Assembly (NCBI GenBank): GCA_027415455.1
Contig: DAIBSV010000052.1
Coordinates: 1 to 12,306, forward strand
Direction of reading: 5' to 3'
DNA length: 12,306 nucleotides
Source of the DNA: Nitrospirota bacterium
GTDB lineage: Bacteria > Nitrospirota_A > Leptospirillia > Leptospirillales > Leptospirillaceae
The stretch's first letter is position 1. Each line of letters begins with the position of its first letter. The position numbers and the translations under genes were made by a program. Positions 1 to 7,485 of this stretch are shown here, piece by piece. The notes beneath the pieces are model-generated. The model searched no databases, had not been told where the DNA came from, and worked only from the letters and a program-made list of their open reading frames with translations.

Positions 1-20
1 CACGTGCAGGACCTGTTTTC

Positions 21-26
21 CCTCCT
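21..26 (-). promoter_or_regulatory. Shine-Dalgarno sequence for a gene beyond the left edge
   Basis: On the minus strand the bases right after the TGA stop of the upstream gene read AGGAGG, a full-strength Shine-Dalgarno core. No good start codon sits 5-9 nt after it. The only GTG inside the window, at 3-1, is about 17 nt away, so the start is either that GTG or lies beyond the edge. The signal suggests the operon continues with at least one more gene. Confidence 0.45.
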
Positions 27-1742
27 TCAGGATTCGGGAACCATCCGGATGTGCCCCGACGGACATTCCTGGGCGCAGAGTCCGCATCCCTTGCAATAGT
101 CGTAGTCGAAAATGTAGGGAAAGGGAAGATCGGATCTTCCTCCGGTCTTGAGCACGGCCCCGTCCGGACACAGGGTCCAGCAATTGTCGCATTCAAGGCA
201 GTGGCCGCAGGAAAAACACCGGTCCGCCTCCTGCCTGAGAACGGCGAAAGACCCCGTTGTCTCGATTTCAGAGAATCCGTCTCGGGCCTCCGGGGAGACT
301 TCCAGAGGAACATAGGCGGGTCGCTGCTCGAAATAGACCCTGTTGAGGGAGGAATAGGGAATGGGGGAGGGAGGCGTCTTCGGAGAGAGCTCCTTTTTCC
401 GGAGCAGGGCGTCGATCATTCGGGCCCCATGATGGCCGCTGCCCACGGCGTGTGAGACGATTCCCCCGCCCGGACAGGCGTCTCCTCCGGCAAAGATACG
501 GCTCTCTCCTTCGACCTGACCGGTCGGAAGGACGGGAAGCATGGTCCGATTTTGCAGAAGACGTTCGATCCCGGCAGAATCGACCTCCTGCCCCACCGCC
601 GGAATGACCGCATCGGCCTCGAGAACGGTCTCCGTTCCGACAAAGGCCCGGTGCACGGGAGTCTGCCCCTCGAACTCCTTGAGCGCATGGACCAGTTCGA
701 CCCCCACGACCCGCTCGTCCCGGAGAATCAGCCTCCCGATGCGCCGTCCGGGATGAATCCGGACCCCCTCCTCGAGAGCCATCCCGACCTCCCGGGAAAT
801 GGCCGGCATGACGCCCCGACCGGCTTGGGAAGGGGCTCCTGGGAGTTCCTCGTCCGTCACCACGTGAACCTCACGGGTCCCTGTCCGAAGGAGGGACCGT
901 GCCAGATCGATGGCGGTGTTCCCGCCTCCCACCACGATGGCCCGCTCCCATCGGGGAAGGGTCCCGATATTTCTCAACTCCCACAGGAGGTCGAGGCCAT
1001 GGTGCAGATCCCCCGGAAGGGCGTGGTCGACGGAATAACCCCGGTTCTTCTGGCGGCCCGGAGCCAGAAACACGGCCTTGAATCCTTCCTCAAGCTCCGC
1101 CAGGGAGAGGTCACGCCCCAGCTTCATTCCAGGCCGAAAATCGATCCCCACCGCCAGAACCCGTTCGACCTCCCGGGAGAGGATCTCGCCAGGAAGACGG
1201 TAGTCGGGGATGACCCGGCAAGTCCCCCCCGCCTCGGGCAGGGCATCGAACAGGGTGACCCGATAGCCGAAGCGCCGCAATTGGTAGGCGCAAGAAAGGC
1301 CGGCAGGACCCGCTCCGACCACCGCGACGGCTTCTTCTCTTTGCTCTCCGTCGAAGCCCGGGTAGGACCATCCTTCCCGAAGGGCCATGTCCCCCAGGAA
1401 GCGCTCGACGGAATGGATCGAGATCGCTTCGTCAAAGGCACCCCGATGGCAGGAGGATTCGCAGGGATGGGGGCAGACCCGCCCGGTCACCGCCGGAAGG
1501 GGATTCGCGGCGACAAGGGATTCCCATGCCTGCCGGGGACGATCCATGGCAAGATGGTTCAGATAGACGGGGATCTCCTCCTGCGCCGGACAGGCCCCAT
1601 GGCAGGGGGACGGAGTGGTCGCATACAGGGGACGCTCCAGCCGCCAGGATCCCGTGTGGTTCAAGCGCGCGGTCCCGGGATAGGCGAACCCTCCCGGGGT
1701 GACCCGGGGGGGCGGCAGCGGACTCTCTCGCTCTACCCCCAT
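27..1742 (-). CDS. GltD-like NAD(P)H oxidoreductase fused to C-terminal ferredoxin domains (POR-associated)
   Basis: This 571-residue flavoprotein is related to the small subunit of glutamate synthase and probably links NAD(P)H to ferredoxin-type electron transfer in the POR complex. An N-terminal Fe-S region has C47, C51, C90, C94 and C98. The FAD Rossmann motif GAGPAG is at 143-148 and the NAD(P)H Rossmann motif GGGNTA at 272-277. The C-terminus carries a cysteine-rich cluster (C509, C512, C515, C518, C521, C525) and a classical 4Fe-4S set (C550, C553, C556, C560). The ATG is preceded by GGAGGAG at 5 nt and overlaps the porB stop by 10 bp, so translation is probably coupled. No glutamate synthase large subunit is present. 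The POR context points to a PorD-like electron-input subunit rather than glutamate synthesis. The domain reading is secure. The electron direction, and NADPH rather than NADH, are inferred. Confidence 0.85.
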   Translation of the reverse strand: MGVERESPLPPPRVTPGGFAYPGTARLNHTGSWRLERPLYATTPSPCHGACPAQEEIPVYLNHLAMDRPRQAWESLVAANPLPAVTGRVCPHPCESSCHRGAFDEAISIHSVERFLGDMALREGWSYPGFDGEQREEAVAVVGAGPAGLSCAYQLRRFGYRVTLFDALPEAGGTCRVIPDYRLPGEILSREVERVLAVGIDFRPGMKLGRDLSLAELEEGFKAVFLAPGRQKNRGYSVDHALPGDLHHGLDLLWELRNIGTLPRWERAIVVGGGNTAIDLARSLLRTGTREVHVVTDEELPGAPSQAGRGVMPAISREVGMALEEGVRIHPGRRIGRLILRDERVVGVELVHALKEFEGQTPVHRAFVGTETVLEADAVIPAVGQEVDSAGIERLLQNRTMLPVLPTGQVEGESRIFAGGDACPGGGIVSHAVGSGHHGARMIDALLRKKELSPKTPPSPIPYSSLNRVYFEQRPAYVPLEVSPEARDGFSEIETTGSFAVLRQEADRCFSCGHCLECDNCWTLCPDGAVLKTGGRSDLPFPYIFDYDYCKGCGLCAQECPSGHIRMVPES

Positions 1743-2737
1743 CGGACTCCTCCACGACGGACGGTTCCGGCCCCTCCGGAATCCCGGGAACCCGGATGAT
1801 CGGCCAGCAGGCCGTAGCGATCGATATTGGCGTCGGCCAGGGCCTGGAGATGCTCGAGCTCCTCCCGCGCCTCCGGGGAGTCCGCCAGAAGGTGGCGAAA
1901 CCGGATCTGAAGTTCGGCGTACTCCCGGACCGGTCGTGGTTTCCGGATCTTCATGGTCTCGACGACATGTCCACGCTCCATCTCGAGGACCGGGAAGAGT
2001 CCGGTCTCAACCGCCAGACGGTCGACCGCGACCGTGAGCGCACTGTCGTGACCCCACCCCAGGGGACAGGGGGAGTGGATCAGGAGAAAGGAGGGACCGT
2101 CGACGTCGAGCGCCCGGCGGACCTTGGCCCGGAGATCGGAGGGATAGGCCACTGAGGATGTCGCGGCGTAAGGGATGCCGTGGGCGGCGATGATGCCCAG
2201 GAGATCCTTCTTGAAATGGCGCTTCCCCTGCCGGACTTTTCCCGCCGGGGAGGTGTTTGTCCAGGCGCCGTGGGGGGTCGATCCCGAACGCTGGATCCCG
2301 GTGTTCATGTAGGCCTCGTTGTCGAAACAGACGAAAAGGACTTCGTGGTTCCGTTCGAGCATCCCGGAAAGGGCCTGGAAGCCGATATCGAAGGTACCCC
2401 CGTCCCCGGCAAAAGCCAGAACGCGCGTTTTCCGGCCCTGGGCCCGAAGGGCCACCTCGATTCCGGCGGCGACCGCAGCGGCGTTTTCGAAGAGGGAGTG
2501 GATCCAGGGCACGGTCCATGCCGACTGGGGCCATGGAGTCGTAAAGATTTCGAGGCAACCGGTGGCGTTGGCGACGATGACGTCGGGGCCAGCCGCCTCG
2601 AGAACGAGCCGGGTCGCAAGGGCCTGACCGCACCCCTGGCAGGCTCCGTGGCCAGGCTCCATTCCGGAGAAGCGCGGCTGGCTCTTGCGGAGCGCCGCCC
2701 AGTCGACCGTGGAAGAAAGAGGCTCGGAAGTGGTCAT
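1733..2737 (-). CDS. porB: Pyruvate:ferredoxin oxidoreductase beta subunit
   Basis: This is the thiamine-diphosphate and 4Fe-4S subunit of a 2-oxoacid:ferredoxin oxidoreductase, a cytoplasmic enzyme that interconverts pyruvate with acetyl-CoA, CO2 and reduced ferredoxin. Cluster ligands are visible as C33 and C36 in a CQGCG motif, C61 in ATGCLE and C224 in SPCPLGW. The TPP motif starts with GDGG at 111-114 and ends around DNEAYMNTG at 139-147. The 334-residue length is a little over the roughly 300 usual for PorB. The YMNTG and SPCPLGW patterns favour pyruvate rather than 2-oxoglutarate as substrate, but related 2-oxoacids are not excluded. The start has GGAG 6 nt upstream and lies 10 nt after the porA stop, so this is the third gene of the operon. 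Confidence 0.92.
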   Translation of the reverse strand: MTTSEPLSSTVDWAALRKSQPRFSGMEPGHGACQGCGQALATRLVLEAAGPDVIVANATGCLEIFTTPWPQSAWTVPWIHSLFENAAAVAAGIEVALRAQGRKTRVLAFAGDGGTFDIGFQALSGMLERNHEVLFVCFDNEAYMNTGIQRSGSTPHGAWTNTSPAGKVRQGKRHFKKDLLGIIAAHGIPYAATSSVAYPSDLRAKVRRALDVDGPSFLLIHSPCPLGWGHDSALTVAVDRLAVETGLFPVLEMERGHVVETMKIRKPRPVREYAELQIRFRHLLADSPEAREELEHLQALADANIDRYGLLADHPGSRDSGGAGTVRRGGVRWG

Positions 2738-2747
2738 GGATGTCTCC

Positions 2748-3956
2748 TCAGGAGGGTGCGTGGATGGCGCCAGACGGGGCCGACATGTCGGGCTCTGGAG
2801 CGGGGAGCTTCCGGGGATCGAGATCGAAGAAGGAAAAGGCCGGAGGATCTTTCCCGAGAGATTCCAGCATCTCCCGGAAGATCTCTCCCGGAACGTTTCG
2901 TCCTCCGAGCCCCACGGAGAGGTTCACGACCCGGGGTGAACCCGGCACTCCGTAAAGGGCCGACCGGATCTCGCGGCCCACAATGCCCCCCGAACCCGGT
3001 GAAAGGGCCCGATCGAGGACCACAATATCGGTAAGTCCCGCACAGGCCGTCCGGATCGCATCATCCGGGAAGGGCCGGAAGGAGCGGAGCCTGAGAAGGC
3101 GAACGGGCCGACCCAGAAGCCCCCTCTGCCAGGCATCCTTGAGGGTGCCGTAGACAGATCCCATGGCCATGATCGCGACCGTCGCCTCCCGGTCCCCCTC
3201 GATCCCTAGAAGGCCTCCGCATTCGCGTCCCACGACGCGGCCAAAGTCGCGGTCGGCCTCCAGAATTTCCCGCAAGGCCGTATCGAAGGCCCGATGCTGG
3301 AGAAAGCGCATCTCCGTGAAATACTCGGGGGATACCAGGGTTCCCTGAGAGAGGGGAGCCTCCGACGACAAGGTGCGGGAAAACCGGAACGGAGGGAGAA
3401 AGGCGTCGACCTGGACCGCCTCCGGAATGTCGATCGGCTCCAGGGTATGGGTGAGGGTAAAACCGTCCACGCAGACCATCACGGGCAGTTCGGTCCGTTC
3501 GGAGATCCGGAAGGCCTGGATCGTCGTGTCCACCGCCTCCTGGTTGTCGGCGCAGTAAAGCTGGATCCATCCAGAATCCCGCACCGCCATGGAGTCCTGG
3601 TGATCGTTCCAGATGGAGACCGGAGAGGATACCGCGCGGTTCGCGCAGGTCAGGACGACGGGAATCCTGAGTCCCGAAATGTTGTAGAGAACCTCGCTCA
3701 TGAGAAGAATGCCCTGGGAGGCGCTGGCGGTATAGGAGCGGGAGCCGGCCGCAGCCGCGCCCAGAACGACCGAGGCGGCCGAGAACTCGCTTTCGACGCT
3801 CACGAGCTCCGCCTCAAGGAGGCCGTCCGCGATCAGGCGGGCCAGCCCCTCCACGATGTGGGTCTGGGGGGTGATGGGATAGGCCGCCACGACCTGGGGG
3901 CGGCAGAGGGCGACCGCCCGGGCGATCGCCTGGGAGCCCTCGAGGGCCTCACGCAT
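2748..3956 (-). CDS. porA: Pyruvate:ferredoxin oxidoreductase alpha subunit
   Basis: This 402-residue catalytic alpha subunit binds the pyrimidine side of TPP together with PorB. Hallmarks are YPITPQT at 26-32, VESEFSA at 54-60 and the ANRAVS segment at 105-110, with the C-terminal transketolase-like domain following. I chose the ATG at 3956, where the family similarity begins (MREALEGSQAIARAV). The reading frame stays open further upstream, but that part lies inside porG and has no family character. The start overlaps the porG stop by 8 bp, which suggests translational coupling. With PorB and PorG it would form the core that carboxylates acetyl-CoA in a reductive TCA cycle or oxidises pyruvate in the other direction. 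Pyruvate specificity is inferred from motif style. Confidence 0.92.
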   Translation of the reverse strand: MREALEGSQAIARAVALCRPQVVAAYPITPQTHIVEGLARLIADGLLEAELVSVESEFSAASVVLGAAAAGSRSYTASASQGILLMSEVLYNISGLRIPVVLTCANRAVSSPVSIWNDHQDSMAVRDSGWIQLYCADNQEAVDTTIQAFRISERTELPVMVCVDGFTLTHTLEPIDIPEAVQVDAFLPPFRFSRTLSSEAPLSQGTLVSPEYFTEMRFLQHRAFDTALREILEADRDFGRVVGRECGGLLGIEGDREATVAIMAMGSVYGTLKDAWQRGLLGRPVRLLRLRSFRPFPDDAIRTACAGLTDIVVLDRALSPGSGGIVGREIRSALYGVPGSPRVVNLSVGLGGRNVPGEIFREMLESLGKDPPAFSFFDLDPRKLPAPEPDMSAPSGAIHAPS

Positions 3957-4542
3957 GGACGGACTCCTTCCAGAGGCCCGCGCCGGCCCGGGAGGCTCCG
4001 GCCTCGACCAGCGCCAGATTTTTCTTGAGAACCTCCCCGGTAAATCTTTCCGAGAGAGCCCGGACGAGACTGTCGGCCGAGAGGAGGCCCGTGAGGGAAA
4101 GAAAAGCCCCCAACAGGGGGACGTTGGGAATCGGACGACCCAGAAGATCCATCGCCAGGCTCGTGGCGGGAATGGAGACGATCCGGACGGAAGGATCGAC
4201 CAAAACTTCTTCATCCGCCAGCCGGCTCCTGATCCCCTCCGGGGAATCGGGAGAGTTGACGAGAATGGCTCCACCGGGGGCGAGCCCCGCCAGCGTCTCC
4301 GGAATCCGAAGAAGACCATGATCCTGCAGGATGAGGTACCGGGGTGCGGTCACCTGGGAGCGGCGAAGGATCGGGGCGGCTTCAATGCGGACGAAGGCGG
4401 TGATCGGAGCCCCCCTTCTTTCGGCCCCGAAGCTCGGAAAGGCCTGGGAAAACTGCCCTTCGAAGAAGGCGGCCGTCGCCAGAAGATAAGCGGCCAATAC
4501 ATTCCCCTGTCCGCCCCGTCCATGGATCCGGATTTCGACCAC
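3949..4542 (-). CDS. porG: Pyruvate:ferredoxin oxidoreductase gamma subunit
   Basis: This 197-residue gamma subunit has the family's N-terminal motif GRGGQG at 8-13 and the conserved FPSFGAERRGAP segment near 35-46 that is associated with coenzyme A handling. Its length is normal for stand-alone gamma subunits. It begins with GTG, preceded by a GGGGAG Shine-Dalgarno sequence at 6 nt, and is the first gene of the minus-strand operon. Its 3' end overlaps porA by 8 bp. A divergent promoter region separates it from the hydrogenase operon. The gamma, alpha, beta order as separate genes is the multi-subunit type of POR, not the large single-chain type. Confidence 0.9.
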   Translation of the reverse strand: MVEIRIHGRGGQGNVLAAYLLATAAFFEGQFSQAFPSFGAERRGAPITAFVRIEAAPILRRSQVTAPRYLILQDHGLLRIPETLAGLAPGGAILVNSPDSPEGIRSRLADEEVLVDPSVRIVSIPATSLAMDLLGRPIPNVPLLGAFLSLTGLLSADSLVRALSERFTGEVLKKNLALVEAGASRAGAGLWKESVHA

Positions 4543-4722
4543 CGTCGCTCCCCTTTACGGAAGTCCGGACAACCCTCGCATCCGGCAAAGAACCCGGAGA
4601 CACCCGCTCCACTCCGTTTCAGGATACCACTCCAGCCCCCGAATAAAAAGGAGGAAGCTGACAAATGAGGGTTATGGTATTATTTGGAGGTCACAACAAT
4701 TACCCAGCCACAGGAGCATGCC
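4543..4722. promoter_or_regulatory. Divergent promoter region between the por and hydrogenase operons
   Basis: This 180-bp stretch lies between two operons transcribed away from each other, so promoters for both should be here. The part from about 4640 to 4705 is clearly more AT-rich than its surroundings. For the plus strand, CTGACA at 4658-4663 and TATTAT at 4678-4683 resemble -35 and -10 boxes, but the spacer is only 14 nt. The overlapping TATTTG at 4681 gives 17 nt but matches poorly. No convincing minus-strand pair or operator palindrome was found. The region is supported by layout more than by motif quality. Confidence 0.4.
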
Positions 4723-5838
4723 ATGACGGAGGCATCGGGGGGATTTCTTGAAAGGGACCGCTTTGGCCTCCTCTTTGACCTTTTGCGGAATCGGGGGTAC
4801 CGTCTCGTCGCCCCCCGGGTCCGGGAGGGGACGATCGTTTATGGGGAGATTTCAGGCCCGGAGGATCTTCCCGCGCACGTCCGCGATCTCCAGGGACCGG
4901 GATCCTACCGTCTCGAAGAAGGGCATTCCGGTCGCCATTTTGCCTGGGCCAACGGGCCCCAGGCTTTGAAGCCCCTTCTGTTTTCTCCCCGGGAGACCCT
5001 CTGGGAATCCCGGCGCGAAGCCGACGGGTCCCTGACCTTTTCCACGTCCGACAATTCCCCTCGCCCACTGGCGGTCATCGGCGTCCGCGCCTGCGATCTC
5101 TCGGCCCTTGCGCTTTCGGACCGGCATTTCGGAAAAGGTCCATTCCCGGACCCATCCTACGGCGCCCGGAGGAGAAATCTTTTCCTGGTCGCCGTCGACT
5201 GCACCCACCCGGCCGACACCTGCTTCTGCGCCTCGACGGGAGACGGACCCGAGGCCCGCTCGGGATTCGACCTGGCCCTGGGGGAAGTCGACGAGGGTTT
5301 TCTGGTCCGTCCGGGATCGGAGAGGGGACGGGAACTTCTAAGGGACCTCCCCCTGTCGGCCTCCGAACCCGTCATGGTGGAGTCCCTCAAAAATCAGATC
5401 GAACGGGCCGGACATTCCCAGCGTCGGACCCTCCCGTCAGGTAGCCTCAAAAACGTCCTGGCGGGGCGACCGGATCACCCTCACTGGAACAATCTGGCCG
5501 CCCGATGTCTATCCTGCGGCAACTGCACCTCCGTCTGCCCGACCTGCTTCTGCTTTTCGGAGCATGAGGACCCCGCCCTCGACGGCCTTTCGAGCCGGCA
5601 CCTCCGGCAATGGGATTCCTGCTTCACCCCCGGCCACAGCTATATCCATCCGGCCCCTCTCCGGGGGGAGACCCGCTTCCGCTACCGCCAGTGGCTGACC
5701 CACAAGCTCGACTACTGGCACGACCAGTACGGGCGGTCCGGTTGCGTCGGATGCGGACGCTGCGTCAGCTGGTGTCCCGTCGGAATCGACTTTACGGAGG
5801 ATCTCCCGATCCTTCTGGGCGAGCCCGGTGGAGGCTAA
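4723..5838 (+). CDS. hydB: Group 3b [NiFe] hydrogenase/sulfhydrogenase beta subunit (Fe-S electron-transfer protein)
   Basis: This 371-residue protein carries iron-sulfur clusters that move electrons between the hydrogenase small subunit and the flavin subunit. Two ferredoxin-like sets are visible: C262, C265, C268 and C272, and C341, C344, C347 and C351, each ending in CP. Extra cysteines at C124 (RACDLSAL), C160, C167, C169, C275, C277 and C300 match the pattern of the HydB/AsrA family. I prefer ATG at 4723, with CAGGAG 6 nt upstream, over an in-frame TTG at 4684. The next gene overlaps by 11 bp. AsrA of anaerobic sulfite reductase is the nearest alternative, but the adjoining hydrogenase subunits decide the role. 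Confidence 0.88.
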   Translation: MTEASGGFLERDRFGLLFDLLRNRGYRLVAPRVREGTIVYGEISGPEDLPAHVRDLQGPGSYRLEEGHSGRHFAWANGPQALKPLLFSPRETLWESRREADGSLTFSTSDNSPRPLAVIGVRACDLSALALSDRHFGKGPFPDPSYGARRRNLFLVAVDCTHPADTCFCASTGDGPEARSGFDLALGEVDEGFLVRPGSERGRELLRDLPLSASEPVMVESLKNQIERAGHSQRRTLPSGSLKNVLAGRPDHPHWNNLAARCLSCGNCTSVCPTCFCFSEHEDPALDGLSSRHLRQWDSCFTPGHSYIHPAPLRGETRFRYRQWLTHKLDYWHDQYGRSGCVGCGRCVSWCPVGIDFTEDLPILLGEPGGG

Positions 5839-6655
5839 CCCACATCGCCCCCGGGCGGCCGTCGTCCGGGAACGGATCGAGGAGGCCCCGGGAATCCTTA
5901 CCCTGCGGCTCGAGCCCGAAGGGGATTCTTCCCCATTTTCCTTCAACCCTGGCCAGTTCAACATGGTGGGGGTCTTCGGCGTGGGAGAGGTTCCCCTGTC
6001 CATTGTCTCCGATCCCTCCGACACCGCCTTTTTCGACCATACGGTCCGGATTGTGGGGCGGGTCACCGGAGCGATGGCCCGTCTGGGTCCGGGAGACCGC
6101 GTCTCGATCCGGGGTCCCTTCGGGAACGGGTGGCCCATGGAGGAGGCCCGGGGACGCGACATCGTCCTGATTTCGGGAGGGCTCGGATGCGCCCCCCTGG
6201 TCTCGGTCGTGAATTACGTGGCCCGGAGGCGGTCAGACTTCGGTTTGCTCACCGTTCTCCACGGGGTGAAGAATCCGGGGGACATTTTCTGGAAGGACCG
6301 CCTGACCCATCTTGACGCCCTCGGGGGAACCCGCGTCTTCCTGTCGAGCGACGTTGGCGGCCCTGGATGGGAGGGAGCGGTCGGACCGGTCACGGAGCTG
6401 ATACCAAACGTCCCCATCACCACCCTGACAACCGCCAAGATCTGCGGACCGGAACCCATGATGCTGGCCACCGTCAAAAAACTTCTGGCCCAGGGCGTTC
6501 CCGAGAACGAACTCTGGGTCAGCATCGAACGGAACATGCAGTGCGCCGCCGGATTCTGCGGCCACTGCCAGCTGGGGGAAATGTTCATCTGCCGAAGCGG
6601 TCCTGTCTTCCGATACTCCGAAATCAAAAACCGTCTTGGCATTCGGGGGCTCTGA
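5828..6655 (+). CDS. hydG: Group 3b [NiFe] hydrogenase/sulfhydrogenase gamma subunit (FAD/NAD(P)-binding)
   Basis: This 275-residue ferredoxin-NADP reductase-like subunit exchanges electrons with NADP(H) and the hydrogenase clusters. The FAD-binding half shows PGQF at 41-44, PLSI at 56-59 and GPFGNGW at 96-102. The nucleotide-binding half has SGGLGCAPL at 116-124 and CGPEPMM at 206-212. A C-terminal 2Fe-2S site is formed by C239, C244, C247 and C255. It starts with GTG inside the 3' end of hydB, an 11-bp overlap with only a weak Shine-Dalgarno match, so it is probably translated by coupling. Here HydG is the sulfhydrogenase gamma subunit, not the radical-SAM maturase of [FeFe] hydrogenases that bears the same symbol. 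Confidence 0.9.
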   Translation: MEANPHRPRAAVVRERIEEAPGILTLRLEPEGDSSPFSFNPGQFNMVGVFGVGEVPLSIVSDPSDTAFFDHTVRIVGRVTGAMARLGPGDRVSIRGPFGNGWPMEEARGRDIVLISGGLGCAPLVSVVNYVARRRSDFGLLTVLHGVKNPGDIFWKDRLTHLDALGGTRVFLSSDVGGPGWEGAVGPVTELIPNVPITTLTTAKICGPEPMMLATVKKLLAQGVPENELWVSIERNMQCAAGFCGHCQLGEMFICRSGPVFRYSEIKNRLGIRGL

Positions 6656-6657
6656 CG

Positions 6658-7485
6658 ATGATGGTATCCACTCCATCCGAACCGAAGGCCGCGTTTTCCC
6701 GTCCGAAACCCCGGGTGGCGGTCCTGAAACTCGCCTCCTGCGACGGATGCCAGCTGGCCTTTCTGGGGCTGGGAGAACGCCTGCTCGAACTTGCAGCCGC
6801 AGTCGAGCTCATCCATTTCGCCGAAGCGGGCCCCCTCGGCCCCCTGACCGATCTCGACATCACCTTCATCGAGGGCAGCCTTTCGACCCGGGAGGACCTC
6901 GAAACGGTACGCTCTGTCCGCAAGGAAACCCGATATCTGGTGACGATCGGGGCCTGCGCCACCTCCGGCGGGATCCAGGCTCTCCGCAATCTGTCATCCC
7001 GGGAGGTCCTTTCCGCCGTCTATCCATCTCCCGGATTCATCGATTTCCTCGACCGCTCGACCCCGGTGGCATCGGAGGTTCCTGTCGATCTCGAGCTCTG
7101 GGGCTGTCCCGTGACCGGAGACCAGATCCTGGGCGCCCTCCGGTCGCTTCTTTTTGGGGCGATTCCGCCGGTCGAGCACGACAAGGTCTGTCTCGAATGC
7201 AAGCGCCGGGGAATTGCCTGCGTGACGGTCGCGAAAGAGATCCCCTGCCTCGGACCGGTGACGCTCACGGGATGCGGGGCGCTCTGTCCGTCCTTCGACC
7301 GGGGATGCTACGGGTGTTTCGGTCCGGCCGAAAATCCCGAAACGGCTTCCCTCGCCCAAAGGTTTGCCGGGCTCGGACTCTCGCCGGACGAGATCGCCCG
7401 GCGCTTTCTCTTCATCAACAGCAACGCCGGCCCTTTCCTGGAGGAGGGAGAGCGATGGCGGGAAGGGACTTCCCGTGAGCCATGA
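6658..7485 (+). CDS. hydD: Group 3b [NiFe] hydrogenase delta (small) subunit
   Basis: This 275-residue small subunit relays electrons from the NiFe site through three Fe-S clusters. The proximal cluster ligands are C28 and C31 (SCDGCQL), C100 (GACATSGG) and C140 (GCPVTGD). The C-terminal cysteines C168, C171, C178, C187, C196, C200, C207 and C210 can hold the other two clusters. No twin-arginine signal peptide is present, so the enzyme is cytoplasmic, as expected for group 3. The start is one of two consecutive ATG codons (6658 or 6661), just after the hydG stop at 6655. The reading frame runs open far upstream inside hydG, but that part is not a gene. The 3' end overlaps hydA by 11 bp. Confidence 0.92.
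   Translation: MMVSTPSEPKAAFSRPKPRVAVLKLASCDGCQLAFLGLGERLLELAAAVELIHFAEAGPLGPLTDLDITFIEGSLSTREDLETVRSVRKETRYLVTIGACATSGGIQALRNLSSREVLSAVYPSPGFIDFLDRSTPVASEVPVDLELWGCPVTGDQILGALRSLLFGAIPPVEHDKVCLECKRRGIACVTVAKEIPCLGPVTLTGCGALCPSFDRGCYGCFGPAENPETASLAQRFAGLGLSPDEIARRFLFINSNAGPFLEEGERWREGTSREP

Noticed and set aside
552..1799. Long 415-codon plus-strand open frame opposite the GltD-like gene
   Set aside because: It is fully antisense to a gene with clear domains. The translation is low-complexity and rich in Pro, Gly and Arg, as expected from high-GC shadow frames.
3957..4319. Upstream extension of porA frame
   Set aside because: The frame is open but lies inside porG in another frame and lacks 2-oxoacid oxidoreductase features. 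The ATG at 3956 fits the family start.
4684..4722. TTG start for hydB at 4684
   Set aside because: It would add 13 residues with no family character. The ATG at 4723 has a better Shine-Dalgarno sequence at proper spacing.
6367..6657. Upstream extension of hydD frame
   Set aside because: It overlaps the conserved NAD(P)- and 2Fe-2S-binding part of hydG. Small-subunit similarity begins only after 6658.
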